Positions 33,268-40,971 of a stretch of DNA of 64,000 nucleotides are shown piece after piece. Position 1 is the first letter of the stretch. Each line of letters starts with the position of its first letter. The DNA is taken from positions 9,300,001 to 9,364,000 of the forward strand of contig NZ_CP109592.1 in NCBI RefSeq assembly GCF_036250675.1, in the 5' to 3' direction. The position numbers and the translations under genes were made by a program. The notes below the pieces were generated by a model. The model ran no database searches. It was not told the DNA's origin and saw nothing but the letters and a program-made list of their open reading frames with translations. Source of the DNA: Streptomyces sp. NBC_01689 (GTDB lineage Bacteria > Actinomycetota > Actinomycetes > Streptomycetales > Streptomycetaceae).

Positions 33268-33288
33268 GTCACCACTTAAACAGGTGAC
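33268..33288. promoter_or_regulatory. GTCACC-N9-GGTGAC operator upstream of the molybdoenzyme operon
   Basis: GTCACC (33268-33273), ACTTAAACA, GGTGAC (33283-33288). Same arms, spacing and partial core as the pair at 6203-6262. It lies about 115 bp before the ATG at 33403, so the same regulator probably acts at both loci. Confidence 0.65.
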
Positions 33289-33402
33289 GACGGTCGGTGC
33301 TGTTCGGGTCCGGAACCGCGCCGGACGGGCGCCTCTCGGCGCCCATGGCAGGAGCACTCCGGCCGGTGCCGGAGCAGCCGTCACCCAGAGGAAGGGCGGA
33401 CC

Positions 33403-34125
33403 ATGGCAGGACGTTCGGGGAAAAAAGCCGAAGGCGCACCGGTGGGACGGCGCGCACTCCTGGGCATGCTCGCCGCGGGTGCCGCCGGCCTCGCCACCGC
33501 GCCCTATCTGCAGCGCGGCTGGGAGGGGGTCCTGGGAGCTGCCTCGCAGGTCGACCCGACGGGGCTGTCCGGCGTCCTTCCCAACCCCGGCGGCTTCCGG
33601 TACTACAGCGTCGTCGGCTCCGTGCCGCGCAAGCACGAGAACGACTACGAACTCACGATCGACGGTCTGGTCGATCGGCCGAGGACCTATACGTTGCCCG
33701 AGCTCCGTGCCCTGCGCCAGACACGGGTCGTGCACGACGTGCTCTGCACGGACGGATGGCGGGTGGACGACACCCCCTTCGAAGGCGTGCGGCTCGCGGA
33801 CATCCTCGATGCCGCCGGCGTGCGTGCCGAGGGCAAGGCCATCCGGTTCACCTGCTTCGACGGCGCGTACACCGAGAGCCTCACTCTCGACCAGGCTCGC
33901 CGGCCGGACGTCCTGGTGGCGCTGAACATGCAGGACAAGCCCATCACCCATGAGCACGGAGGGCCGGTGCGCCTCTACGTGGCTCCCATGTACTTCTACA
34001 AGTCGGCCAAGTGGCTGGCCGGAATCACGGTCACCGACAAGGTCGTACCCGGTTTCTGGGAGGAGCGCGGCTATGAGGTCGACGGATGGCTCGACGACGC
34101 CGACCGCGGCGACGAAGCGGCCTGA
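33403..34125 (+). CDS. Exported molybdopterin-dependent oxidoreductase (sulfite oxidase/MsrP-like)
   Basis: A 240-residue molybdoenzyme of the sulfite oxidase fold. A twin-arginine type leader (GRRALLGMLAAGAAGLATAPYL, residues about 16-37) would export it folded with cofactor. The Mo-ligand Cys lies in HDVLCTDGWRVDDTPFEGV (near residue 113). Further family segments: YELTIDGLVDRPRTYTLPELRAL, IRFTCFDGAYTESLTLDQA, and GGPVRLYVAPMYFYKSAKWLAGI. ATG 33403 follows AGGAAGGGCGG. Seventeen bp downstream is a cytochrome b-type membrane protein, an MsrPQ-like arrangement that would pass electrons to the extracytoplasmic enzyme. The substrate (for example methionine sulfoxide or sulfite) is inferred only. 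Confidence 0.9.
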   Translation: MAGRSGKKAEGAPVGRRALLGMLAAGAAGLATAPYLQRGWEGVLGAASQVDPTGLSGVLPNPGGFRYYSVVGSVPRKHENDYELTIDGLVDRPRTYTLPELRALRQTRVVHDVLCTDGWRVDDTPFEGVRLADILDAAGVRAEGKAIRFTCFDGAYTESLTLDQARRPDVLVALNMQDKPITHEHGGPVRLYVAPMYFYKSAKWLAGITVTDKVVPGFWEERGYEVDGWLDDADRGDEAA

Positions 34126-34141
34126 ACGTCCGGGACGGCCG

Positions 34142-34897
34142 GTGCGGTCGTTGTCGACCGGTCAGACCGGTCAGACCGGTCAGCCGGGTCGGTCCGCGCG
34201 GTTCGGCCCGTCCGGCCGGAGTGGCCGGGCCGGTCGGTCCGGTGGGCCCGGTGAACGCGGACGGATCCGTCGGTTCAGCCCGGCCGAGCGCATGGTGCAC
34301 CGCGCGACGGGCTGGCTCATGCTGGTGTGTCTCGGCAGTGCTGCCTGCCTCTACCTCGGTCCGCTGGCCCAACTCGTCGGCCGCCGCCACCTGGTGGCCA
34401 TGGTCCACGAATGGTCCGGCATCTGCCTGCCGGTCCCGCTGCTGTCGGGTCTCCTTTCCCGGGAATTCCGGGCCGATCTCCGCAGACTGAACCGCTTCGC
34501 CGCGTACGACCGGCAGTGGCTGAACGCGGTCCGCAGACGACGGTCAGGGCCCGAGGCGCGGCCCGCGGGCAAGTTCAACGCGGGGCAGAAGGTCTACGCC
34601 GGATGGATCGCGGGCGCGGTGCTGGTGATGATGTTCACGGGCCTGCTCATGTGGCGGACCGGCTTCCTGCCGGACATCTCCCGCACCAGCGCCATCTTCG
34701 TGCACGACGTGCTCGCCTGGGCGATCACCGTCGTGGTGATCGGGCACATGCGCAAGGCGTACCAGGACCCGGAGGCCAGACGCGGGATGCGCACGGGACG
34801 GGTGAGCAGGTCCTGGGCCGCGCGACACCATCCCCGGTGGCTGGAGGAGTGCCTTGGAGATGAGGGTGCGGGGCCCCAGCGCACGAAGGAGCGGTGA
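34142..34897 (+). CDS. Cytochrome b561-type membrane electron-transfer protein, partner of the molybdoenzyme
   Basis: A membrane protein of about 251 residues. After a Gly/Arg/Ser-rich tail (built from short repeats such as TGQTGQTGQ), the core has RFSPAERMVHRATGWLMLVCL, HEWSGICLPVPLLSG, a cytoplasmic loop RADLRRLNRFAAYDRQWLNA, and two further helices with HDVLAWAITVVVIGHMRKAYQDP. His residues in HRATG, HEWSG, HDVLAW and GHMRKA fit two b-haems over four helices. It probably receives quinol electrons for the exported molybdoenzyme. The start GTG 34142 is uncertain, since the tail may be shorter; homology needs the region before 34292. Confidence 0.8.
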   Translation: MRSLSTGQTGQTGQPGRSARFGPSGRSGRAGRSGGPGERGRIRRFSPAERMVHRATGWLMLVCLGSAACLYLGPLAQLVGRRHLVAMVHEWSGICLPVPLLSGLLSREFRADLRRLNRFAAYDRQWLNAVRRRRSGPEARPAGKFNAGQKVYAGWIAGAVLVMMFTGLLMWRTGFLPDISRTSAIFVHDVLAWAITVVVIGHMRKAYQDPEARRGMRTGRVSRSWAARHHPRWLEECLGDEGAGPQRTKER

Positions 34898-34937
34898 GAG
34901 GCCGTCGCGACTCGGCCAGGAGTCCCCCGGCGGGCGC

Positions 34938-35279
34938 TCACCAGTCCCGGGTGGCGATCAGTTCCTCCACGTCGGCGTCCGTGAAACCGTAGGTGGACGC
35001 GATGAACCAGAAGTCCTCCGCGATCTCCTCCCGCGCCACGGTCTCGATCTCGCTCTCGGCTGCCTCGAACTCCTCCTGGAGCAGGTTGAATTCGTCCGTC
35101 GCGGCCTGGGTGAGCACGTACAGGGCCGCCAGGTCCGCCGGCCGCTCGGCCTCGATCCGCTCGCACAGTCGCAGCAGGATCGCCGTGCCCTTGTCGACGA
35201 CGTCATCGGGGAAGTACCCGTCGGCGTACAGGCGCCTCAGAAACGCGTGCTCCGCCACCTGCGGTGTGGTGATCGACAC
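34938..35279 (-). CDS. DUF5713-family hypothetical protein
   Basis: A 113-residue, acidic, mostly helical protein that I recognise as DUF5713-like from FLRRLYADGYFPDDVVDKGTAILLRLCERIEAERPADLAALYVLTQAATDEFNLLQEEF and the ending AREEIAEDFWFIASTYGFTDADVEELIATRDW. Function unknown. The start is GTG 35279 after a GGGTGAGG stretch. It is convergent with the cytochrome b gene. Confidence 0.8.
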   Translation of the reverse strand: MSITTPQVAEHAFLRRLYADGYFPDDVVDKGTAILLRLCERIEAERPADLAALYVLTQAATDEFNLLQEEFEAAESEIETVAREEIAEDFWFIASTYGFTDADVEELIATRDW

Positions 35280-35318
35280 GGTGCCTCACCCTCTTCCCCA
35301 TGGAACGATGCGCCGATC

Positions 35319-35620
35319 ATGCACCACGCCACTGACATCGCGAGGGCGATCGTCCCCGCCGCGGACCCCACCCAACTCTCGATGCCCGCGGAGATGTTGG
35401 AGCAGGGCGGCTACTACCAGACGGTCGGGACCGGGCCGGATCTCATGGAGAACGCCAAGGCGGCCGTGCGGGAGATGGTCGACTGGCTGGTGACCGACCA
35501 GCGGTTGAGCCTCCACGAGGCCTACGCGCTTTGCACGTGGCCGGCGACCTGAAGATCAACGAGACCGTGGACCTCCCCACATGGCTGGTGTCGAAGACCT
35601 TTCCCAGAGGTGTCTTCGGC
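35319..35620 (+). pseudogene. Truncated, frameshifted acetamidase/formamidase-family remnant
   Basis: From ATG 35319 the frame encodes a stretch matching the C-terminal third of acetamidase/formamidase proteins (VPAADPTQLSMPAEMLEQGG, GPDLMENAKAAVREMVDWL, LSLHEAYALC). At about 35529 it runs into CTWPAT and a stop, whereas the next frame continues VAGDLKINETVDLPTWLVSKTFPRGVFG, the family ending. One missing base explains the shift. The N-terminal two thirds of a normal protein of roughly 300 residues are absent. It is best read as a decayed fragment. Confidence 0.75.
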
Positions 35621-35785
35621 CCTGCCGACCGTCAAGTACGGGCGTCTGACCTCGGCCTGAAACCTCGTCACGTCAAGTTGCGGGCAGTCGTGTTCTGTCC
35701 GACCCGGGCGTCGCCTGGCGGAACGCTGGGAAGAAGAGGTATTCCTGAGTACGGACGGCGGTGACCGAGGGGGGAGTTGAACCGC

Positions 35786-36505
35786 GTGGTGGTGGTACGC
35801 AGGCGACGGCCGCGGACGGAGGTCCGCCCAGGACGTGGTCCTGGATCCGAGGACCGGGCATCCCGACGACCGCGCGCGGATTCCGATCCGCGGGCCCAGG
35901 ACGGGTACGGGCCGAGACTGCGGGACGTGCTGCCCGCGTTCGCCGGACTGGGCCTCGCGGCGGCGGTGTCGGCTGCCGCGCTCACCTGGCAGTACCGGGT
36001 GTACGGGCCCGGGGGTCTGGTCCTGGCCTTCGTGCTGCTCGCTGGAATCGCGGTGGTGGTGCTCCGCTTCTCGCGCGCGACGACCCGACGGCGAGCCGGG
36101 ATCTACACCCCGGCCGAACTCGCACGCCTCGACGACCAGGGCTTGGCGGAGGCCGTCGAGCGGATGCTGAACCGGGACGGGTGGAACGTGATCCCGATGC
36201 CGAGGCAGGGGCGTCCGAGGCTCTACGCACGGGACCGCGGCGGTCGCCGACTCGATGTCGGGTTCCGTCCGACGGAGGAGTCGGCGTCGGACGGGGACGC
36301 GTCGACCGACCCGGTGCCCACCGTGCGGGAGACGGGGCTGGCGGGGATCGACAGGCTGTTCCGAGTCCTGGTCAGTGTGGGTGAGTTCAGTCACGCCGAC
36401 GTGCTGTGGGCGTCCCGCCACGACAGCGTCCACCTGGTCGACGGCCGGCAACTACGCCGCTGGGCGAGCGGCGCGTCCCTGGACGACCTCGGCCTTCCCG
36501 ACTGA
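35786..36505 (+). CDS. Membrane-anchored degenerate Mrr-type (PD-(D/E)xK) restriction-endonuclease-like protein
   Basis: A 239-residue protein. An Arg-rich disordered N-terminus (about 1-40) is followed by two hydrophobic helices (about 45-95) and a C-terminal domain resembling Mrr-family endonuclease folds: YTPAELARLDDQGLAEAVERMLNRDGWNVIPMP, then SHADVLWASRHDSVHLVDGRQLRRWA, i.e. the VxLIDGxxL ending. The catalytic Asp and Gln/Glu-x-Lys positions look replaced (RQGRPRLYARD, LDVGF). The start GTG 35786 has GGGGGAG 9 bases upstream; TTG 35777 is too close to it. It may bind DNA at the membrane or be inactive. Confidence 0.7.
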   Translation: MVVVRRRRPRTEVRPGRGPGSEDRASRRPRADSDPRAQDGYGPRLRDVLPAFAGLGLAAAVSAAALTWQYRVYGPGGLVLAFVLLAGIAVVVLRFSRATTRRRAGIYTPAELARLDDQGLAEAVERMLNRDGWNVIPMPRQGRPRLYARDRGGRRLDVGFRPTEESASDGDASTDPVPTVRETGLAGIDRLFRVLVSVGEFSHADVLWASRHDSVHLVDGRQLRRWASGASLDDLGLPD

Positions 36506-36702
36506 CGCCCTGAGAGAGGGCCCATTGGAGGACGGCCGTGGCTGAACGGGACCTGTCGGCGGGAGGCCGATCCGGCGGCCAACGGAAGGAGAACCCCCTT
36601 GCCCCGCCGTGGTTCGGCAGCCGGGCGAGCGAGGGGTGTCGTGCGCGCCGGGCTCCACCGCGCCGACCGACCACGGGAGTTGTGGCGGACCGGGCGCACC
36701 GG

Positions 36703-37470
36703 TCAGCATGTGCCGCCGCGAGCCCGGTCCAGGTAGTCGGCGAGCTCGCGCCAGTCGTCGACCGAGGCGTCGGGGTCCTCTGACATGGCGGCGGGATCGT
36801 CGCGCCAGGCGGCCCTGACACCGGCGGAGACCTTGGCGTCACCACCGGAGAACAGCGCGCCGAGCTCGTCCAGGCGATCCACCAGTCGGCGAACCTCCGG
36901 GTGAGTGGGGGGAGTTCCGGCCGCCCGGAGCCGCTCGGCCCGTCGATACAGCTCGGGCCACTCGACCTTCAGCAGGTAGTGCGCGGCCGGCCCCAGGGCG
37001 GCGGCCCGGTCGCGGAACACCTGTATCCGGCCGTCGTCCAGATGACGGCTCAGCGTGCGTTCGCTCGCGGGCCCGGCTCCGGTCGCGGCCCGCACGGCGT
37101 CGAGCAGGGCCGTGGTCGTCGAGGCCCGGTCGGCGGACAGCTCCTCACGGAGCCGGACGAGCCGTTCACGAAGGGCACCGAGTGCGGCGATGGAGGCCTC
37201 CACGCCGGCCAGGTGGTCGCCCAGCACCCGAGCGGGGTCGACGCCGGCATCGAGACAGAACGCGACGGACTCCAGCGGCAGGCCCAGACCGCGGAGCGCC
37301 AGTATCTGATACAGGCGGACGAGGTCCTGCTCGGCGTACTCCCGGTGCCCGCCCGGGGTGCGCCGTGACGGGACGAGCAGGCCGATGGTGTCCCAGTGGT
37401 GCAGCGTACGCACGGTCAGCCCGGCGGTCTCGGCGAGCCGCCCCACCTTCCACGTGCCGGAAGTCGTCAT
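36703..37470 (-). CDS. MerR family transcriptional regulator
   Basis: A 255-residue MerR protein: KVGRLAETAGLTVRTLHHWDTIGLLVPSRRTPGGHREYAEQDLVRLYQILALRGLGLPLESVAFCL, the standard winged helix plus coiled-coil start, then a dimerisation helix and a C-terminal helical ligand domain (about 110-255) somewhat like TipA-type drug sensors. It could activate an efflux or stress gene in response to a drug or metal; no Cys pair for metal is present. ATG 37470 is set by homology; ATG 37485 has a better-placed GAGG site and is an equal candidate. It is divergent from nothing obvious; a hexose-type MFS lies upstream on the same strand. Confidence 0.88.
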   Translation of the reverse strand: MTTSGTWKVGRLAETAGLTVRTLHHWDTIGLLVPSRRTPGGHREYAEQDLVRLYQILALRGLGLPLESVAFCLDAGVDPARVLGDHLAGVEASIAALGALRERLVRLREELSADRASTTTALLDAVRAATGAGPASERTLSRHLDDGRIQVFRDRAAALGPAAHYLLKVEWPELYRRAERLRAAGTPPTHPEVRRLVDRLDELGALFSGGDAKVSAGVRAAWRDDPAAMSEDPDASVDDWRELADYLDRARGGTC

Positions 37471-37571
37471 GGGACAACGATGCATCCTCACCTCGCGTGG
37501 GGTTCAAGCCGTGCCGACGACCGGCACGAACCGTCGCGCGAGCCGAGGCCGAGCGCGTCGGGCGAGAAGGT

Positions 37572-37626
37572 CTCGGAAGACCCCGTCGGGGGAGACGGCC
37601 TCGGAACCTCGGAAGACCCCGTCGGG
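37572..37626. repeat. Direct repeat CTCGGAAGACCCCGTCGGG, two copies
   Basis: Identical 19-bp copies at 37572-37590 and 37608-37626, 36 bp apart, in the gap between the MerR start (37470) and the MFS stop (37712). The function is unknown; each copy could be a regulator half-array or just a duplication scar. Confidence 0.6.
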
Positions 37627-37711
37627 ATCGCCCTTCGCCGCCTCCGCGAAGTCGCCGGAGTCCATGGCGGAGATCACCGGGTCGGCGTTCGGTCCGGCTC
37701 CAGGGCGGGGA

Positions 37712-39175
37712 CTACGGAGGGGTGATGCGCGGCGAGACCGAGGCCGCTTCGAGGCCGGAGAGCTCGTCCAAGGAACGGCCCCGGGTCTCGACGCGCAGGG
37801 TCCAGGTGACGAGGAAGGCGAGGGCGCTGGTCGTCGCCGCTCCGTAGAGCAGCGGTGTGGTGCCTGCGGAGGCGAGCAGGACCGGGAAGAGGAAGGTGCC
37901 GACGGCCGCTCCCAGTTTGCCGAAGCCGGCGGCGAAGCCGTGTCCGGCGGCCCGGACGTCGGCGGGAAAGACCTCGGCGGGCAGGGTGAACGTGGTGGCG
38001 TTCGGCCCGAGGTTCATGAAGGTGTTGAACAGCGCGAACCCGACGAAGGCCAGGGGCAGATGGGTGTTGCCGCCGCCGGGAAGCTGATCGGCGAACGCCA
38101 GCAGGCACAGTGCCACGGTCATCACGGCGAAGCCCACGAGTTGCAGCCGGATCCGCCCGACCCGGTCCACGAGCACGATGGCCAGGGCGAAGCCGACGAC
38201 GAGGAACACGTCCAGGAACGCGGTCCCCTCGGTCGAGGAGATGTCGTCCGCCAGGAACGTCGCGTTCGGGCCCGCCAGAGCCAGGCCGGCGAGCAGCGTC
38301 GGCGTGAAGATCCCCACCCCGTACGTGGCGATGTCCATCAGGAACCAGGGAACCGAGGTGAACACGGTCAGCCGCAGCAACGGGCGTCTGAACAACTGTG
38401 GTTGAACGAGGGCGTTCCACCCCTCCCGCGGCATCTGCGGGCGTGCCCGGTCTTTGTCGGTGACGCGGCAGGCGACGCCGGTCATCCGCTCGGCGATCGC
38501 CGTGGCCTCAGCCTCCCGGCCGTTCTGTGCCAGCCAGCGCGGGCTCTCGGGGACGTTGCGGCGCAGCCAGATGATGAGAAGCGCCAGCAGGGCACCGAAG
38601 CCGAGCATGATCCGCCAGGCGCCGACGGCGGGCCACACGGTGAGGACGACGACGCCGACGACCGCGCCGACGATGATGCCCGCCGCCTGGAGACTGAAGG
38701 CGCCCACCAGCCACCTGCCCCGTTGACGTGCGGGCAGGATCTCCGCCAGATAGCTCGCCGCGATGGGGTAGTCGAGTCCGACGGCGATCCCCAACAGGAA
38801 GCGGAAGGCGATCAGCGCCCACAGGTTCCAGGCGAACGTACAGGCCACGGAGAAGACCACGAACAGCCACAGGTCGATCCGGAAGATCTTGCTGCGTCCC
38901 ACGCGGTCGCCCAGCGGACCGAGCAGAGCCGCTCCGAACATGGCGCCGACGATGGCCGCGGCCGAGAGCAGACCCCGGTCCGCCGCGCTGCCGCCCAAGT
39001 CCTTGGCGATGAGCGGGTTGGCGACGCCGATGATGAAGAAATCGAATCCGTCCAGTATCACCCCCAGGGCCGCCACCAGCCAGAATCGCCGGTGCAGCGG
39101 CGCGATGGAGGCCTGATCGAGGACTACGCCCAGGGGCAGCGGCGTGCGGGAGGCACCGTTGGTCACCACATGCAC
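37712..39175 (-). CDS. MFS transporter, sugar/aromatic acid-proton symporter type
   Basis: A 487-residue 12-helix major facilitator. Seen: ILDGFDFFIIGVANPLIAKDL (helix 1, D-G-F-D), GPLGDRVGRSKIF (A-loop motif G-x-x-x-D-R-x-G-R), the NVPESPRWLAQNGR motif after helix 6, and TLPAEVFPADVRAAGHGFAAGFGKLGAA (helix 10 region). These point to the metabolite:H+ or sugar porter branch. The start is GTG 39175 by frame; nearby GTGs at 39169 and 39166 are possible. It may import a substrate handled by local reductases, but no linked catabolic gene shows this. Confidence 0.88.
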   Translation of the reverse strand: MHVVTNGASRTPLPLGVVLDQASIAPLHRRFWLVAALGVILDGFDFFIIGVANPLIAKDLGGSAADRGLLSAAAIVGAMFGAALLGPLGDRVGRSKIFRIDLWLFVVFSVACTFAWNLWALIAFRFLLGIAVGLDYPIAASYLAEILPARQRGRWLVGAFSLQAAGIIVGAVVGVVVLTVWPAVGAWRIMLGFGALLALLIIWLRRNVPESPRWLAQNGREAEATAIAERMTGVACRVTDKDRARPQMPREGWNALVQPQLFRRPLLRLTVFTSVPWFLMDIATYGVGIFTPTLLAGLALAGPNATFLADDISSTEGTAFLDVFLVVGFALAIVLVDRVGRIRLQLVGFAVMTVALCLLAFADQLPGGGNTHLPLAFVGFALFNTFMNLGPNATTFTLPAEVFPADVRAAGHGFAAGFGKLGAAVGTFLFPVLLASAGTTPLLYGAATTSALAFLVTWTLRVETRGRSLDELSGLEAASVSPRITPP

Positions 39176-39438
39176 CGAGTGAACGCGACCGTCCGACCGC
39201 GATCAACCAGCCACGCCACACCCCGGGCGGCGTCGTCGGTGCGGGAGCGATGAGCCGGCTCCGGTAATTCCGTCGCTGGGCACGGCGTGTGCGCCTACGC
39301 TCGCGGCGGCGTCGTCGGCGCTCCGGGGTTCGCCGTCATCGTCCGTCACGTCCCCGCCCGGGACATCGAGCCCCGCCCCGACAGGTTCGGCGCCCGCGCG
39401 CGGCCCGAGTTCCTCACCCGCCAGGAGCGTGGTACCTC

Positions 39439-40752
39439 ATGAGTTCGAGCACGCGCGGTGGTCTGCTGCGCCGGCACCGCGACTTCCGACTGCTCTGGTG
39501 CGGCGAGACCGCCGGGAGGTTCGGAGCGTCCGTCACGGGAGTGGCCATGCCACTGATCGCGGTCTCCGCCCTGGACGCCGGTCCCTTCGAAGTCGGCCTG
39601 CTGAGCGCGGCGGCCTGGGCCCCGTGGCTGCTCCTCGGCCTCCCGGTCGGCGTATGGGTGGACCGGTCGCCGCGCAGACCGATCATGCTGGCCGCCGCCG
39701 CGGTCTCCCTCCTGCTCTTCGCCGCCGTCCCGGTGGCCGGAAGGTTCGGCTGGTTGAGCACGGGACTGCTGGTGACCGTCGCGCTCCTGACGGGGACGGC
39801 GGCGGTGTTCTTCCAGACCGCCTACAGCGCCTATCTCCCCAGCATCCTCGAACCCGACGACCAGCCCGAGGGCAACGCCAAGCTGCACGGCAGTGCGTCC
39901 GCCGCGCAGATCGCGGGACTCGGCTCCGGCGGCCTGATCGCACAACTCACCGGTGCCGTGACGGCGATGTACGCCAATGCCGCCACCTTCGTCGTCTCCC
40001 TGCTCTGTCTCGCGGGCATTCGGTACCGCGAGCCACGGGTCCCCGGCACCGGGGACCGTCACGCCTCACTGGTGGGTGAGGTGCGCGAAGGCCTGCGGCT
40101 GATCGCGTACGACCCCTGGTTCCGCGCGCTGACCCTCTTCGGAGCCGCCTCCAACCTGGCGTTGATGGGATACCAGTCGATCCAGGTGGTTTTCCTGGTC
40201 CGCTGCGTGGGCCTGGATCCGGGGCCGGTCGGTGCGCTCATCGCGGCCACCAGCGCGGGAGGCGTGGCCGGAGCGCTGACGGCCCGTCGGGTCGCCGACC
40301 GCATCGGCACGGGCCGCGCAACCCTGATGTTCGAACTGGGACTTGGTCTCTTCGCCCTGCTCATCCCGCTGACGGTTCCGGGAGCCGGCGTGCTGCTCTT
40401 CGTGGCCGGCGGATTCTGCGTCTCCGCGGGTGTCGTCGGCGGGAACATCGTCAAGGCGAGCTTCCAGCAACGCTATTGTCCGCCGGAACTGCTCGGCCGC
40501 CTCACGGCGAGCACCGCGTTCCTCAGTTACGGGACCATCCCTCTCGGAGCCCTGTCGGGCGGCGCGCTCGCAACCGTACTCGGCATCCGCGCCGCGATCG
40601 CGATCACGACCGCGGGGGTCCCGCTCGCCGCACTGATCCTCTTCTTCTCGCCCGTCCGGCGGACCCGCGACCTGCCGACCACCCGGCGACCGCCGGACGA
40701 TTCCCGGCCCGCACCGGACATCGACGGCGAGCCGGTGCTGCCGGGGCACTGA
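39439..40752 (+). CDS. MFS transporter, MFS_3/EntS-like exporter
   Basis: A 437-residue major facilitator of the EntS/multidrug-exporter branch: RRHRDFRLLWCGETAGRFGASVTGVAMPLIAV at the N-terminus (RDFRLLW is typical), VGVWVDRSPRRPIMLAAA (A-loop), NAKLHGSASAAQIAGLGSGGLIAQL, and LLGRLTASTAFLSYGTIPLGALSGG. Twelve helices are visible. ATG 39439 is preceded by AGGAG at long spacing. The CopD-type gene with an iron box lies 220 bp downstream on the same strand. This raises, but does not show, a link to siderophore export. Confidence 0.88.
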   Translation: MSSSTRGGLLRRHRDFRLLWCGETAGRFGASVTGVAMPLIAVSALDAGPFEVGLLSAAAWAPWLLLGLPVGVWVDRSPRRPIMLAAAAVSLLLFAAVPVAGRFGWLSTGLLVTVALLTGTAAVFFQTAYSAYLPSILEPDDQPEGNAKLHGSASAAQIAGLGSGGLIAQLTGAVTAMYANAATFVVSLLCLAGIRYREPRVPGTGDRHASLVGEVREGLRLIAYDPWFRALTLFGAASNLALMGYQSIQVVFLVRCVGLDPGPVGALIAATSAGGVAGALTARRVADRIGTGRATLMFELGLGLFALLIPLTVPGAGVLLFVAGGFCVSAGVVGGNIVKASFQQRYCPPELLGRLTASTAFLSYGTIPLGALSGGALATVLGIRAAIAITTAGVPLAALILFFSPVRRTRDLPTTRRPPDDSRPAPDIDGEPVLPGH

Positions 40753-40895
40753 CCACGGCCTCATCCGGTTCCGGCACGCGTCATCACACGTGGCGCCCGC
40801 CCTCCGACACCGGGCGCCCGACCCCGGCCGTCCGGCAGTTGAAAGGCGGCCGTCCCGTCGCACCGGAGCCCTCGGAGCGGGCGGATCGCCACCTG

Positions 40896-40927
40896 TTGAC
40901 GTTTCAAGTAAGGATTGCCTAACCTAA
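40896..40927 (+). promoter_or_regulatory. Iron-box (DmdR/IdeR-type) overlapping the promoter of the CopD-like gene
   Basis: TTGACG (40896-40901), 18 bp and TAACCT (40920-40925) make a promoter. Overlapping its -10 is TAAGGATTGCCTAACCTAA (40909-40927), which agrees with the DtxR-family consensus TTAGGTTAGGCTAACCTAA at 15 of 19 positions, including the perfect right half CTAACCTAA. Iron-dependent repression of the gene at 40972 is therefore likely. Confidence 0.7.
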
Positions 40928-40971
40928 ATCGCTTTCGCATTCTTCCCCCGTTCCCAAGAGGGTGGTCAGTC

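Larger units (their letters stand above)
32855..33402. other. 550-bp divergent intergenic region
   Basis: Between the dehydrogenase start and the molybdoenzyme start. It contains a perfect GGCACACGTGTGCC palindrome (33052-33065), a duplicated CCACGGCTGAYACGT element (near 32958 and 33010) and the third GTCACC-N9-GGTGAC site (33268-33288). No coding frame is supported. Confidence 0.45.

Noticed and set aside
34150..34250. Short tandem repeats (GGTCAGACC units) as a minisatellite
   Set aside because: They lie within the coding frame of the cytochrome b-type protein and encode a Thr-Gly-Gln/Arg-Ser-Gly tail, so they are better read as part of the protein.
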